Source: Vulcanimicrobiota bacterium (lineage in GTDB: Bacteria; Vulcanimicrobiota; Xenobia; Xenobiales; JADMJV01). Taken from it: DNA of 64,000 bases. The stretch spans positions 62,001-126,000 of the forward strand of contig JAHBVR010000010.1 in assembly GCA_019637395.1 (NCBI GenBank), in the 5' to 3' direction. Shown in pieces: positions 42,647 through 51,323 of this stretch (its first letter is position 1; every line of letters begins with the position of its first letter). The position numbers and the translations under genes are program-made. Below the pieces are notes generated by a model. The model was not told the DNA's origin. It did no database searches and saw nothing but the letters and a program-made list of their open reading frames with translations.

Positions 42647-43529
42647 CTCCCGCGCCGGGCCGCTGCCCCAACTCGACCTGGTAAACGACTTCCTGACCGG
42701 CGCGAATCCAGCGCGTGGAGACCACCTGTCCGACCTGTAGTCTCTGTAATTCCTGAAGCACCTCGGCGGTTCCGCCCACCTGGACTCCGTCCAGTTCTAC
42801 GAGGATGTCGCCCAGCAGAGAGCCGGCCCGGCCGGCCGGGGATTGGAGTTCCAGACTGACCACCATAGCCCCACTGGGGCGACCATAACCTTCGGGCAGA
42901 TGCACGGTTTGCAGGCCGACTCCCAGGTAAGCCGGCTGATGTCTGCCGGTGCGCAACAGTTCCACCACCTCGGTCACCGTTTCCGAGGTCAGAGTGATGG
43001 CCTGCCCCCTCGAGAGCCCCCGTGTGTTGATGCCGAGGAACTGACCTTCGGCATCGACCAGCGGGCCGCCCGAATAGCCCGGGTAGAGTTGGAGATCGGG
43101 CTGCAGGAAGTGCTCGGCTCGGCCGCCACGGCAACTGGTCCAGGCATCGCTACGGCAAGCGATGAGGCCGCCGGCCACGCCCAGGCCGTCGTCGGCGGAA
43201 CGGGCCACGGCCAGCGCAAATTCGCCAACCTCCAGGCTGGGGGTGGAGCGGCTGGCAATTTCCACCACCTCCACTTCGCTTTCCAGGCGCAGCAAGGCCA
43301 GATCCAGGCCGGGATGAGTGCCCAGGACTTGAGCCTGCAGGCGTTTACCCTCGGGGGTGAAGACCCAAGTTTCTTCCCGGCCGGAGAGAATGTGCTCGAC
43401 GGTGACCAGATGAGTGGAGTCCCAGATCCACCCGCTGGCCTGATGCCTTCCCGACTGGACGGCGGCCACCCGTAAACCTACGCGTTTCGACAGGTCCCGG
43501 ATATTTTGACTCCACTGAAGCAAGCTCAC
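42630..43529 (-). CDS. HtrA-like trypsin-fold protease with PDZ, no signal peptide
   Basis: 299 residues from a GTG start with GGAGG upstream. Catalytic triad H46 (VTVEHIL), D76 (PGLDLALLRL) and S153 (PGYSGGPL). A PDZ-like domain occupies about 205-290 (YLGVGLQT, LLGDILVELDG). Its N-terminus (SLLQWSQNIRDLSKRVG) is not a signal sequence, so the protein should stay in the cytoplasm, unlike DegP/DegS. The overlap with a LuxR regulator suggests proteolytic control of signalling, but nothing in the sequence proves this. Confidence 0.8.
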   Translation of the reverse strand: MSLLQWSQNIRDLSKRVGLRVAAVQSGRHQASGWIWDSTHLVTVEHILSGREETWVFTPEGKRLQAQVLGTHPGLDLALLRLESEVEVVEIASRSTPSLEVGEFALAVARSADDGLGVAGGLIACRSDAWTSCRGGRAEHFLQPDLQLYPGYSGGPLVDAEGQFLGINTRGLSRGQAITLTSETVTEVVELLRTGRHQPAYLGVGLQTVHLPEGYGRPSGAMVVSLELQSPAGRAGSLLGDILVELDGVQVGGTAEVLQELQRLQVGQVVSTRWIRAGQEVVYQVELGQRPGAGDETVE

Positions 43530-43655
43530 GAAATTCTTTCCTCCACTCGGTATACACCCAGCTTACGGCAGATTGGAGGAACGGATAACTGGCCAGTCGG
43601 TTAGACTCCACTCAGCCGCCTTTCCCGCCCCGGCTTCGAGGTGCCACCACGTAAA

Positions 43656-43689
43656 AAAGAAGGCCTGCCGTTGCCGGCAGGCCTTCTTT
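43656..43689 (-). terminator. Terminator of rpsB-tsf operon
   Basis: A 14-bp stem (43656-43669 with 43676-43689) and a 6-nt loop, followed on the minus strand by a run of T. It starts 16 nt after the tsf stop. Confidence 0.92.
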
Positions 43690-43704
43690 CTAGCCGGGCT
43701 GTGA

Positions 43705-44301
43705 TCAGGCGCCCAGGGCGAAGCGGACGAAACGTTTCACACGGATGTTCTCGCCGACTTTGGCGATAACTTCTTTGATGACGTCTTCGATCTTTTTGGA
43801 GTCGTCGCGGATGTAGGGCATTTCGAGCAGGCAGATGTTCTGGAAGAACTTGTCCACCTTGCCCTGAGCGATTTTCTCGGCGATGTTGGCCGGTTTGCCT
43901 TCGGCCATGGCGGCCTGCTTGTAGCCTTCCAGCTCGGAAGCCAGAGTTTCCTGAGGAACTTCTTCGCGGCTAACGTAGTCGGGCTTCATAGCGGCGACCT
44001 GCAGAGCCAACTCGTTGACCAGGCCCTTGAAGTCGTCGGTTTTGGCTACGAAGTCGGTCTCGCAGTTAACTTCGATCAGTACGCCCACCTTACCACCGAG
44101 GTGGATGTAGGAACCGATGGCACCGTCCGCGGTGATGCGGTCGGCCTTTTTCTCAGCCCGGGAAATGCCTTTCTGGCGCAGCCAGTCGGCCGCCTTATCC
44201 ACCTGCAGGGAGTTCTGCTCGAGAGCTTCCTGACAGTCCTTGATACCGGCTCCGGTCTTTTCGCGGAGCTCTTTCACCAATTGCGCACTCACTTTGGACA
44301 T
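43705..44301 (-). CDS. tsf: Elongation factor Ts (short form)
   Basis: 198 residues. N-terminal UBA-like domain with LREKTGAGIKDCQEALE, then the core with ETDFVAK, which inserts into EF-Tu to expel GDP. The protein is about one third shorter than E. coli EF-Ts (283 residues) and has only one core subdomain, as in Thermus, chloroplast and cyanobacterial forms. The order rpsB-tsf is conserved. GGAAGG precedes the ATG. A strong terminator ends the operon. Confidence 0.96.
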   Translation of the reverse strand: MSKVSAQLVKELREKTGAGIKDCQEALEQNSLQVDKAADWLRQKGISRAEKKADRITADGAIGSYIHLGGKVGVLIEVNCETDFVAKTDDFKGLVNELALQVAAMKPDYVSREEVPQETLASELEGYKQAAMAEGKPANIAEKIAQGKVDKFFQNICLLEMPYIRDDSKKIEDVIKEVIAKVGENIRVKRFVRFALGA

Positions 44302-44316
44302 AATTGTTTACCTTCC

Positions 44317-45213
44317 TTAGGAATCGGCGCGCCAGACGCCGACGCGGACTTCTTCGGTTTCACCCTCATCGGTGGTGTAAACCACCGTTTCGGTCTCCAC
44401 AGTGGGAGCAAAGTAGCTTTCCGCCGAGACGGCGCCGTCTTCACCTTCACCGGTCTGCTCCATGCCGGGCAGGCTGGCTTCGATCTCGGCTTTGGCCTCG
44501 ATGATGGCATCGGCGATCTTGCCGGTGATCAGACGGACGGCGCGAATAGCGTCGTCATTACCCGGGATGGGGAAGTCGATCTCGTCGGGATCGCAGTTGG
44601 TGTCCACGATGGCCACCACCGGGATGCCCAGACGGCGGGCTTCCTGCACGGCGATATACTCCTTGCGCGGATCCACCACATAGATGGCGCCGGGCAGGTT
44701 GGGCATATCCTTGATGCCGCCCAGGAACTTCTCCAGCTTGATGCGCTCGTCTTCGAGGCGCTTGACTTCCTTCTTGGGAAGGCGGTCAAAAACGCCGACG
44801 GCTTTCATCTCTTCCAGGTTCTTGAGGCGCTCGACGCGCTTCTGGATGGTTTTGTAGTTGGTGAGCATGCCGCCCAGCCAACGCTGAGTGACGAAGAACT
44901 CGCCGCAACGGACGGCATCTTCCTTGATGGTATCCTGAGCCTGCTTCTTGGTTCCCACAAACAGGATGGGGCGGGGAGTTCCGACCTGCTCGTCACGGAT
45001 CTTGTACTCATCATAATCAAACTGGCCCTTGGCCACGGCCTTCACGAAGTTGAAGGCTTCCTTGAGTTTGACCACCGTTTTCTGCAAGTCGATGATGTAG
45101 ATACCGTTACGCTCGGTAAAGATGTAGCGGGACATCTTGGGGTTCCAGCGCCGAGTCTGGTGGCCGAAGTGCACACCTGCTTCCAGCAACTGCTTCATGC
45201 TGATAATAGCCAA
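44317..45213 (-). CDS. rpsB: 30S ribosomal protein S2 with C-terminal extension
   Basis: 298 residues from TTG 45213, preceded by GGGAGG, giving the canonical N-terminus [20 protein letters not shown]. Signature segments [15 protein letters not shown] and [20 protein letters not shown] are present. After about residue 240 an acidic, low-similarity tail ([14 protein letters not shown] to ETEEVRV) extends the usual length of 230-260. S2 is one of the last proteins added to the 30S subunit. The gene is divergent from trmK. A hairpin lies in its 5' leader. Confidence 0.96.
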   Translation of the reverse strand: MAIISMKQLLEAGVHFGHQTRRWNPKMSRYIFTERNGIYIIDLQKTVVKLKEAFNFVKAVAKGQFDYDEYKIRDEQVGTPRPILFVGTKKQAQDTIKEDAVRCGEFFVTQRWLGGMLTNYKTIQKRVERLKNLEEMKAVGVFDRLPKKEVKRLEDERIKLEKFLGGIKDMPNLPGAIYVVDPRKEYIAVQEARRLGIPVVAIVDTNCDPDEIDFPIPGNDDAIRAVRLITGKIADAIIEAKAEIEASLPGMEQTGEGEDGAVSAESYFAPTVETETVVYTTDEGETEEVRVGVWRADS

Positions 45214-45283
45214 AGGATCATCCTCCCGGTTTTTTCTGAGCCACGCGCTGGGGGTCAACCGGAAACGCGCGCGGCTTGAATGT

Positions 45284-45301
45284 CTCGTTCCGGAGAACGA
45301 G
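45284..45301 (-). promoter_or_regulatory. Hairpin in rpsB leader
   Basis: CTCGTTC (45284-45290), loop CGGA, GAACGAG (45295-45301): a perfect 7-bp stem about 70 nt upstream of the rpsB start. In some bacteria the rpsB leader binds S2 for autoregulation. Whether this hairpin does so is unknown. Confidence 0.35.
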
Positions 45302-45355
45302 CGGCGCCGATGTTACCATGGTTTTACAAGTCCGTCAACGCGGAACACCCATAAG

Positions 45356-45967
45356 ATGCTCAGTGCGCGCCTGCAGGCCGTGGCCGACCGCGTGAAAGGG
45401 CCGCGCCACGCCGATATCGGCAGTGACCACGGTCACATGCCGCTCTTTTTGGCGGCCCGGCTGCCGCAGGTGATTGCCGTAGAAAAACACTCCGGTCCTT
45501 TCGAACGTTGCCTTCAGGCGGTCCAAGGAACAGGGGTGGAAGTGCGCTTCGGAGACGGACTGGCTCCGCTCCGCGCGGGTGAGGTTGACAGCCTGAGCAT
45601 TTGCGGAATGGGCTCACTGAACATTCGCGATATTCTGCAAAGAGGACGGGAGAAATTGCCCCGGCAGTTGGTGCTGCAGCCCATGGACAACGCCCGGCCC
45701 GTACGCCACTGGGCTCGCCATAATGGTTTTCACTTACGATCCGAGCAATGGCTCGAACCGTATGTTGTACTGGAATTCCGGGCGGCTTCAGGAGCCGATC
45801 CGGCTTATGCAGATCTACCAGAAGAGGCCGAATTCTTTGGCCCGCTTTTGCTGGCCAACCAGGAATACCTGGCGCAGCAAAAAGACTGGTTAGAATCGTT
45901 GGGGCGGGCCGATGCGCGGCTCGAGTTCCTGCGCATTCAGGGATTGAGTAGGCCCGACCAATATTGA
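45356..45967 (+). CDS. trmK: tRNA (adenine22-N1)-methyltransferase
   Basis: 203 residues from ATG 45356. The N-terminal SAM-binding motif (LQAVADRV, then HADIGSDHGHMPLFLA) and the motif SICGMGSLNIRDIL with LVLQPM are typical of TrmK (COG2384). A helical C-terminal segment (about 150-203) matches the coiled-coil that binds tRNA. It methylates A22 of tRNAs; the family is best known from Gram-positive bacteria. No SD is obvious. Its 3' end overlaps the convergent doc gene by 31 bp. Confidence 0.88.
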   Translation: MLSARLQAVADRVKGPRHADIGSDHGHMPLFLAARLPQVIAVEKHSGPFERCLQAVQGTGVEVRFGDGLAPLRAGEVDSLSICGMGSLNIRDILQRGREKLPRQLVLQPMDNARPVRHWARHNGFHLRSEQWLEPYVVLEFRAASGADPAYADLPEEAEFFGPLLLANQEYLAQQKDWLESLGRADARLEFLRIQGLSRPDQY

Positions 45968-46326
45968 CGCAATTCCTCTTGATTCATCTGGCCGGATGCA
46001 ACCGCAAGGGCAACTCGCTCCAGCTGGTGGGCGGGCGGGTAAACCTCGATGCCGTTGACATCCCGAAAGACCAGTGTGGCCAGGGTGCCGACTCGCTTGT
46101 TGCCGTCCACGAAACCGTGATTGCTTACAAGGGAAAACATCAGAGCAGCCGCCATGGAAGCGATGTTGGGATGCAAATATTGGCCACCAAAAGAGGCGGC
46201 GGGCGCGGCCACAGCGGACTCGACGAGAGCAATATCTCGAATGCCCTGCGCGCCTCCTTCGTGCTCGAGGGTATTCTGGTGGATAACCAACACGTCGTTC
46301 AAGTCCAGGAAGAAAATTTCGTTCAT
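45937..46326 (-). CDS. doc: Doc/Fic-family toxin
   Basis: 129 residues. The Fic/Doc motif H70-G-F-V-D-G-N-K-R78 is complete (HGFVDGNKRVG), and the N-terminus LDLNDVLVIHQNTLEHEGG is typical of death-on-curing proteins. P1 Doc phosphorylates EF-Tu and stops translation; a similar role is expected. It is translated after its AbrB-type antitoxin with ATGA overlap. The usual partner is Phd, so the AbrB pairing is a variant. The 3' end overlaps trmK on the other strand by 31 bp. Confidence 0.9.
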   Translation of the reverse strand: MNEIFFLDLNDVLVIHQNTLEHEGGAQGIRDIALVESAVAAPAASFGGQYLHPNIASMAAALMFSLVSNHGFVDGNKRVGTLATLVFRDVNGIEVYPPAHQLERVALAVASGQMNQEELRQYWSGLLNP

Positions 46327-46556
46327 TCCGCCAGGTGCTGCAACATCTCGGGATATCCCGGGCGGGAGCGTATCTTCTTCAGGGAGTTGGCCACCTTCTC
46401 TGGCCCGACGCCGGTCGAGGCAGGTCTTACCACCAGACAGCCGGAGCTTATAGTGACTTGTAAAAGGGTATCGGGGCCGATACCCAACTCTTCCAGCATG
46501 GTCTTATCCAGTACCAGGGCGTGACTGTTTCCGCGTTTTTGCAGCTTTTTTATCAT
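46323..46556 (-). CDS. AbrB/MazE-type antitoxin
   Basis: 77 residues. A SpoVT/AbrB swapped-hairpin DNA-binding domain covers residues 1-47 (KLQKRGNSHALVLDKTMLEEL, LLQVTISSGCLVVRP). The C-terminal 30 residues are charged and should wrap and neutralise the toxin. Such antitoxins repress their own promoter as dimers. Here a 15-bp palindrome centred on the start codon could be the operator. The upstream region is shared with the metalloprotease gene on the plus strand. Confidence 0.85.
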   Translation of the reverse strand: MIKKLQKRGNSHALVLDKTMLEELGIGPDTLLQVTISSGCLVVRPASTGVGPEKVANSLKKIRSRPGYPEMLQHLAE

Positions 46557-46568
46557 GGTGCCACCATG
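46554..46568. promoter_or_regulatory. Palindrome over the antitoxin start codon
   Basis: CATGGTG (46554-46560), one central C, CACCATG (46562-46568). Each arm is perfect, and the antitoxin start codon is the left CAT. Position and symmetry suit an AbrB-type autorepressor or a hairpin that hides the start. Confidence 0.5.
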
Positions 46569-46731
46569 TTAGCACGACACTGAAGAAAAGTCCAGAAACG
46601 GCATGGTTACCGGGTTTGCAAAATTACGAAAGAATTTTACCCCCTCGCAGTTAACATCTTTGTTTCAATTCGTGCCCCTGGGTTGGGATATTTTGTGGTG
46701 GCACACAAACCACACCAGGAGATTCTCACCT

Positions 46732-48201
46732 ATGAATATCGCTTCCTCAACGTCCATGGCACCGCGCGCGGTGGCCAGTCAGGTAAAGTTCAGCAATAAC
46801 CCGCAGGATGTCGACGCGCTTCCCAATGACACCATCGACATTCCCGGCGTGAATGCCAACGGCGGCAAGCCCACCACCGATCAGGTCGCCTTAGAGAATA
46901 AAAAGGGCATTTTCATTCTCGGCCAGATGGTCGGCCTGAAGCCCGATCCCAACTTCAAGCTGACTCCCAACGCGGACGGCAATTTCGTGTATGCCGACGG
47001 CGACAAGAATTTCAACGGCGCCAACGCCTTCGGCGCGGTAGCCGCTACCGTAAACAAATACAACGAAGTGCTGGGCGAACTCAACGCCGACAAGATCGAA
47101 TGGGCTTTCCACAAGCCGCAACTGAAAGTCTCGCCCGAGACCGGCGAATATCCGAATGCTTTCTACGCCCGCCAGTATGAGGGCTTGCACTTCTTCCACT
47201 ACAAGACCACCAGCACCGCCGCCTCCGGCGAAGTGGCCTCTCACGAAACCGGACACGCCATCCTGGATGCGCGCCGTCCCGGTTTCATGGAGGGCAGTGG
47301 CACCGAAACGGGCGCGTTCCATGAAGCCTTCGGCGACACCACCGGCATGCTCATGACGCTGGGCAATGCGCGCGCGGTCGAAGCCATCGTGGCTCAGACG
47401 GGCGGAACCGGTGACCTTTCCAGCGCGCGCAACCTGCTCTCGGATGTCGGCGAAGCTTTCGGCCACGCGCTGGGCCGCGAAGGTGGCATCCGTACCGCCA
47501 AGAACGACTTTGTCTACGCCGACCCCTCCACGCTGCCCGAGCAGGGCGACGAGACTCACCTGGGTCGCGAAGTCCACGACTTCTCGCGCCTCTGGGCCGG
47601 TGCCTTCTACGACGTGCTGGACGGTATCTCCGACGCCAACCGGGCCGCCGGCATGACCCCGCAGCAAGCCCTGACGGCCGCTGGTGAAGAGGCCTGGAAG
47701 CTGATGGTGGGCGGCGTCGAACTGTCGCCTAAAGCCTCCGAGACCACCTTCCACGAGATGGCCGCCAACCTGGCCGCGGCCGACGCTCAATTCAACGGCG
47801 GCGCCCGCGCCGACGTGATCAAGAGCGTCATGGTCAAGCGCGGTTTGATGGATGCCGATGCGCCCCCGCCCAGCCGCCAGAACGGCGCCCGCCTTTTCAA
47901 CGCCGAGCCGGTGCAGCAGCAGTTCACCTTCGGTCCCGAGGCCGGTGCCTTGGCCGGAGTCAAGATGACCAGCACCGTCGACCAGCCGGCCTTCGGTCTG
48001 GTGGGTTTGCACAACTCGACCATCGCGGAGGCCGAAAAGGGTGCCCGCTTGATGGCTCAGGACGGCAATGTGCTCTTCACCGACAAGCAAAACCCGGAAC
48101 TGGCCGACTTCTTCCGCCCGGACGGCACCGCCTACACCGCCTATGTGGCTCCCAACGCTCAGGGTGAGCGCGAATTCCACCGCACGCAGATCGCCTTCTA
48201 A
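46732..48201 (+). CDS. Gluzincin metalloprotease without signal peptide
   Basis: 489 residues. Zinc site H171-E172-T-G-H175 (ASHETGHAILD) and a third ligand candidate E198 in GAFHEAFGDTTG, the arrangement of thermolysin-like gluzincins (HExxH plus E some 26 residues on). The N-terminal 150 residues and C-terminal 280 residues match no domain I know. ATG 46732 has AGGAG 10 nt upstream. The N-terminus (NIASSTSMAPRAVAS) is not a signal sequence. Export, if any, must use another route. A very strong terminator follows. Confidence 0.8.
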   Translation: MNIASSTSMAPRAVASQVKFSNNPQDVDALPNDTIDIPGVNANGGKPTTDQVALENKKGIFILGQMVGLKPDPNFKLTPNADGNFVYADGDKNFNGANAFGAVAATVNKYNEVLGELNADKIEWAFHKPQLKVSPETGEYPNAFYARQYEGLHFFHYKTTSTAASGEVASHETGHAILDARRPGFMEGSGTETGAFHEAFGDTTGMLMTLGNARAVEAIVAQTGGTGDLSSARNLLSDVGEAFGHALGREGGIRTAKNDFVYADPSTLPEQGDETHLGREVHDFSRLWAGAFYDVLDGISDANRAAGMTPQQALTAAGEEAWKLMVGGVELSPKASETTFHEMAANLAAADAQFNGGARADVIKSVMVKRGLMDADAPPPSRQNGARLFNAEPVQQQFTFGPEAGALAGVKMTSTVDQPAFGLVGLHNSTIAEAEKGARLMAQDGNVLFTDKQNPELADFFRPDGTAYTAYVAPNAQGEREFHRTQIAF

Positions 48202-48219
48202 AAAAGCTGGAGTGGCCAC

Positions 48220-48264
48220 AAGAATCGCCGGATCGGCTTCGATCCGGCGATTCTTTTTTTTTTT
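48220..48264 (+). terminator. Very strong intrinsic terminator
   Basis: A 16-bp perfect stem (48220-48235 with 48240-48255), GCTT loop and eleven T (48254-48264). It ends the metalloprotease transcript and separates it from the convergent esterase gene. Confidence 0.96.
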
Positions 48265-48275
48265 ATCTTGGCGGG

Positions 48276-49325
48276 CTAGTGAATCAATTGTGGAGACTTG
48301 ACCGGGGTGCCGCCGCTGAAGAGGAATTGCAACGGCAGATGCAGGCGTCTGGCCCAGGAGGCCTGATTATGGCCTCCCTCAGGGAAGCTCAGGAACATCA
48401 AGTCCGCATCGGTAAAGCCTCGGTGGGACATCTGATTATAGGTCAGCCAGGTCCATTTATGGAGAGGCTCCTGGGCCCCGCAATCCATGTAGATGCGGAT
48501 GTCATGCGACTTCTTCTCGAAGGTCGAAATCCGCCGGCGAAGCTTGTCCGCTGCGTCCAGCCCGTCGACTCCTTCGCGAGCGAATCCATCTTCGCTGAGC
48601 AGGCTGGGCGAGAGGGCCGCGCAACTACCAAAGATTTCGGGACTGTCGAAAACCAGCGAGAGACTGAGCAGCCCTCCCATCGAAGAGCCCATCACCGCCA
48701 GGTTTTGTGGCCCGTCGAGACGCCTTTTTTTATCCACGAATCGCTCGATTACGTCGATCAGATAATTCCGATAGGGCACGAAGTCGTTGCCGTACTCAGC
48801 CAGGCGAGCGTGGCCCGCATTAGCCACGGCAAGCACCAGCATCTTGTCGATCACCTGACTGGCCATCAGATTGTCGAGCGTCCTCTCCAGACCCCAACCG
48901 TCTCGCTGGAAGGTGTGCTGACCGTCATGAACCACCAGCAATGGATAGCGCTTCAAGGGATTATCCCGGTAGCCGGGCGGAGTGTAAAGCCAGACCTCGT
49001 GCTCATGATCGCCGTGAGGATAGTTGGGTAGAGATTCGTCCACTCGTCCACGGTCCTCAGAGTCAAAGTAGGGATAAATGGAAGTCTGGCCGGGGGCGCA
49101 ATAATCGGCTCCCACCGCCCATTTCATGCTGCCATCCGGCAACACGAGAAGCGGCTTGAAAAAGAACGGCATGTCGTGAGCGACTTGAAACACATAGGCC
49201 GGGGTTTCCGGGTCCGCCTCGTCGTAGCGGACCTGATAATCAAAGGGGCGCCAGTTATCAAAATCAGTGGCCAATTTCATTTTGCTCACCTGCAACTTGG
49301 GATAGTGAATGCGGATCTCCGGCAT
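48276..49325 (-). CDS. Esterase (Fes/enterochelin-esterase-like alpha/beta hydrolase)
   Basis: 349 residues from ATG 49325, with GAAGGAGA upstream. An N-terminal early-set/CBM48-like beta domain (1-105, DFDNWRPFDYQVRYDEADP) precedes an alpha/beta hydrolase. The nucleophile S215 lies in VMGSSMGGLL and the catalytic His in PEGGHNQASW. VVHDGQHTF provides the oxyanion region. Domain order matches Fes-type esterases and carbohydrate/feruloyl esterases. It follows the GH13 gene by 14 nt, so the natural substrate may be an acylated glucan; this is inference from context. Confidence 0.82.
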   Translation of the reverse strand: MPEIRIHYPKLQVSKMKLATDFDNWRPFDYQVRYDEADPETPAYVFQVAHDMPFFFKPLLVLPDGSMKWAVGADYCAPGQTSIYPYFDSEDRGRVDESLPNYPHGDHEHEVWLYTPPGYRDNPLKRYPLLVVHDGQHTFQRDGWGLERTLDNLMASQVIDKMLVLAVANAGHARLAEYGNDFVPYRNYLIDVIERFVDKKRRLDGPQNLAVMGSSMGGLLSLSLVFDSPEIFGSCAALSPSLLSEDGFAREGVDGLDAADKLRRRISTFEKKSHDIRIYMDCGAQEPLHKWTWLTYNQMSHRGFTDADLMFLSFPEGGHNQASWARRLHLPLQFLFSGGTPVKSPQLIH

Positions 49326-49339
49326 GGTTTTGTCTCCTT

Positions 49340-51262
49340 CTAGTGTTTCTGGTAAAAAATGTGTCCCCAATGGGAATTGATGGAATGGTTTCGCAGTCGA
49401 AAATTTTCGACCTGAAAGTCGAGATCATTGAGCAGGTCTCGCCAAACCCCGGAGCGGGGAAAGGGAATGTCTACGCTGGCAGTCGTTGGGCTAAAGTTCA
49501 GAGCGACCAGAAAAAGCTCCAGGCGCTGATCCGCTCCCGGGCCGAACCGGTGGAACAGGACCACGCCCTTGTCCTGGTGGACTCCATAACCTTCCGGACT
49601 GAATTCTGTCCAGTCGTCTTGGTAAGTGACCGGATAGAAGTTGGGGGAGCAGAGCCCCGGGTGCTCGCCGCGAATCTCGAGCAGCCTGCGATATAACCCC
49701 CGTAAGTGGCGACCCACTGCGTCCTCGCTCTCACTCCAGCGCAGAGTGCGCGGCCTCACGCGCTTCTGCCCCTCCGGCAGATCTCGGTCGTCATCCGGGA
49801 GGAAGAGATCGCGGCCGAACTCCTGACCCATCCCGAGCATTAACGAGCCCGGCGAAGTCGCCCAGGCGATTGCGAACGGCTGCACCCGATACCAATAGTC
49901 TCGTCCGCCGGCAGAATGCATCAAGGTGGGACGGTCATGGCTCTCCAGGTAGAGCACCGGGGCCTGCGGATAATGAAACTGATCGGCGGCATTCAGGAGA
50001 CGGAGGAACCACGGTCCGGGATTCTGGCCGGAGCTCATCAGTCCGGCCATTCCGCTGCGATAAGGCACCCACCAACAATGACTGGCCTTCATCTCATTGG
50101 TGTGGCGGCGAGCCTGTTCATCCCAGGTGTCCTCTAAAATCAGGGGAAAGTGCCCCTCCATTTCCTTCTCGGCCGCAAAATTGCGCAGACCGGCGATCAA
50201 GGCGGGAGCGCCGAGTTTGGGTTGGTCCGAGCGCCGATAACCGGAGACCTGGTCGAATCGGAAGCCATCCACCTGAAACCGGCCGGCCCAGTAGCGGCAG
50301 ACATCCAGGGCGAATTCCAGAGTGCAGGGATTATGATAATCCAGGGCCAGGCTGCCAAAGGTATCCTCGTCGGTAAACCGGCCCACAAATGGGGAATCAT
50401 CGGGATTCTGCCAAAGCCAATAGTAAGGAAACCCTTCGGTCGACTGGCCTTCATGAGCATGCTGAAGAACCATGTCCAGGATGACCATCAAGCCCTGCTG
50501 GTGGCAGGCACTGATCAAAGCCGCCAGATGCGAAAGACGCTCTTTCGAATCGTGCGCCTCGGCGACCAACCGGGACTCCACCGAGAAGAAGTAGGCAGGG
50601 TCATAGCCCCAACTGAAGCCGTTACGATCCGGCCAGGAAATCCACGGCATGAACTCGACGGCGTTGATGCCCAGCGACTTCAGATAGGGAAGCTTTTCAA
50701 TAACCGCTCGAACCGGCGAAAGTTGACCGCGATACTCGGCTGCAAAATCTTCCAAAAGCAATTCATACACCCGTAAATCATGGCCGGATCGTCGAAGAGA
50801 GGGCTCCAGGGGAGTCACCTCCACCGAACTTCCACCCAGCACAAAAGCGGAGTTATCGTCGCTCAGACCGCCATACTTGCTACACGGGTCCCCGACCCAG
50901 CGCTTCTGGCCGTTCTCAAACTCCACCACATATTTATACTCGTAATAGCCCTCGCCGACCGAATCCGGCAACCGGGCTTGAAAGAGAATTCCATTGGGGT
51001 GAGCCAGGCGCTCCATGGGCAAAGCCTGGTCTGCATCCCATCCCTGAAAAGAGCCGGCCACGCGCACCTGGCGGATTCGGCAAGGACCTCCGCTCTGATA
51101 CTGGTTGGGGTCCACTGAAGCATCAGGTAGAAAAAGCCGAAAACCATGTTTCCCGTCTTCCCAACGAGAGAATCCAAACAGCTCGTACACACCAACCCCC
51201 CACTTCCAGGCTAAATCTGCGTTCTGAACCGTAGAACCCAAAACCTCTGGCCAAGTGGCCAA
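49340..51262 (-). CDS. GH13 glucan branching/amylase-like enzyme with N-terminal CBM48
   Basis: 640 residues. A CBM48-like domain (about 40-160, VAGSFQGWDADQ) precedes a GH13 barrel. The four conserved regions are visible: D-M-V-L-Q-H (I), GFRFDQVSG with the Asp nucleophile (II), LILEDTWD with Glu acid/base (III) and YLESHDR (IV). The C-terminal beta domain follows. Overall it looks like GlgB/GlgX-type glycogen enzymes. Region I has Gln where Asn is common. TTG 51262 is an uncertain start; GTG 51190 with a G-rich SD is possible. Coupled to the esterase. Confidence 0.85.
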   Translation of the reverse strand: MATWPEVLGSTVQNADLAWKWGVGVYELFGFSRWEDGKHGFRLFLPDASVDPNQYQSGGPCRIRQVRVAGSFQGWDADQALPMERLAHPNGILFQARLPDSVGEGYYEYKYVVEFENGQKRWVGDPCSKYGGLSDDNSAFVLGGSSVEVTPLEPSLRRSGHDLRVYELLLEDFAAEYRGQLSPVRAVIEKLPYLKSLGINAVEFMPWISWPDRNGFSWGYDPAYFFSVESRLVAEAHDSKERLSHLAALISACHQQGLMVILDMVLQHAHEGQSTEGFPYYWLWQNPDDSPFVGRFTDEDTFGSLALDYHNPCTLEFALDVCRYWAGRFQVDGFRFDQVSGYRRSDQPKLGAPALIAGLRNFAAEKEMEGHFPLILEDTWDEQARRHTNEMKASHCWWVPYRSGMAGLMSSGQNPGPWFLRLLNAADQFHYPQAPVLYLESHDRPTLMHSAGGRDYWYRVQPFAIAWATSPGSLMLGMGQEFGRDLFLPDDDRDLPEGQKRVRPRTLRWSESEDAVGRHLRGLYRRLLEIRGEHPGLCSPNFYPVTYQDDWTEFSPEGYGVHQDKGVVLFHRFGPGADQRLELFLVALNFSPTTASVDIPFPRSGVWRDLLNDLDFQVENFRLRNHSINSHWGHIFYQKH

Positions 51263-51323
51263 AAAATGCGCGACACGGTGGTGGGCAGATTCACGAAATA
51301 GCCGCGCTGTTGATTACCTGGCT

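Noticed and set aside
46891-48219. 442-codon minus-strand frame opposite the metalloprotease
   Set aside because: The plus strand has HETGH and a consistent start; the antisense translation is Gly/His/Val-rich without motifs.
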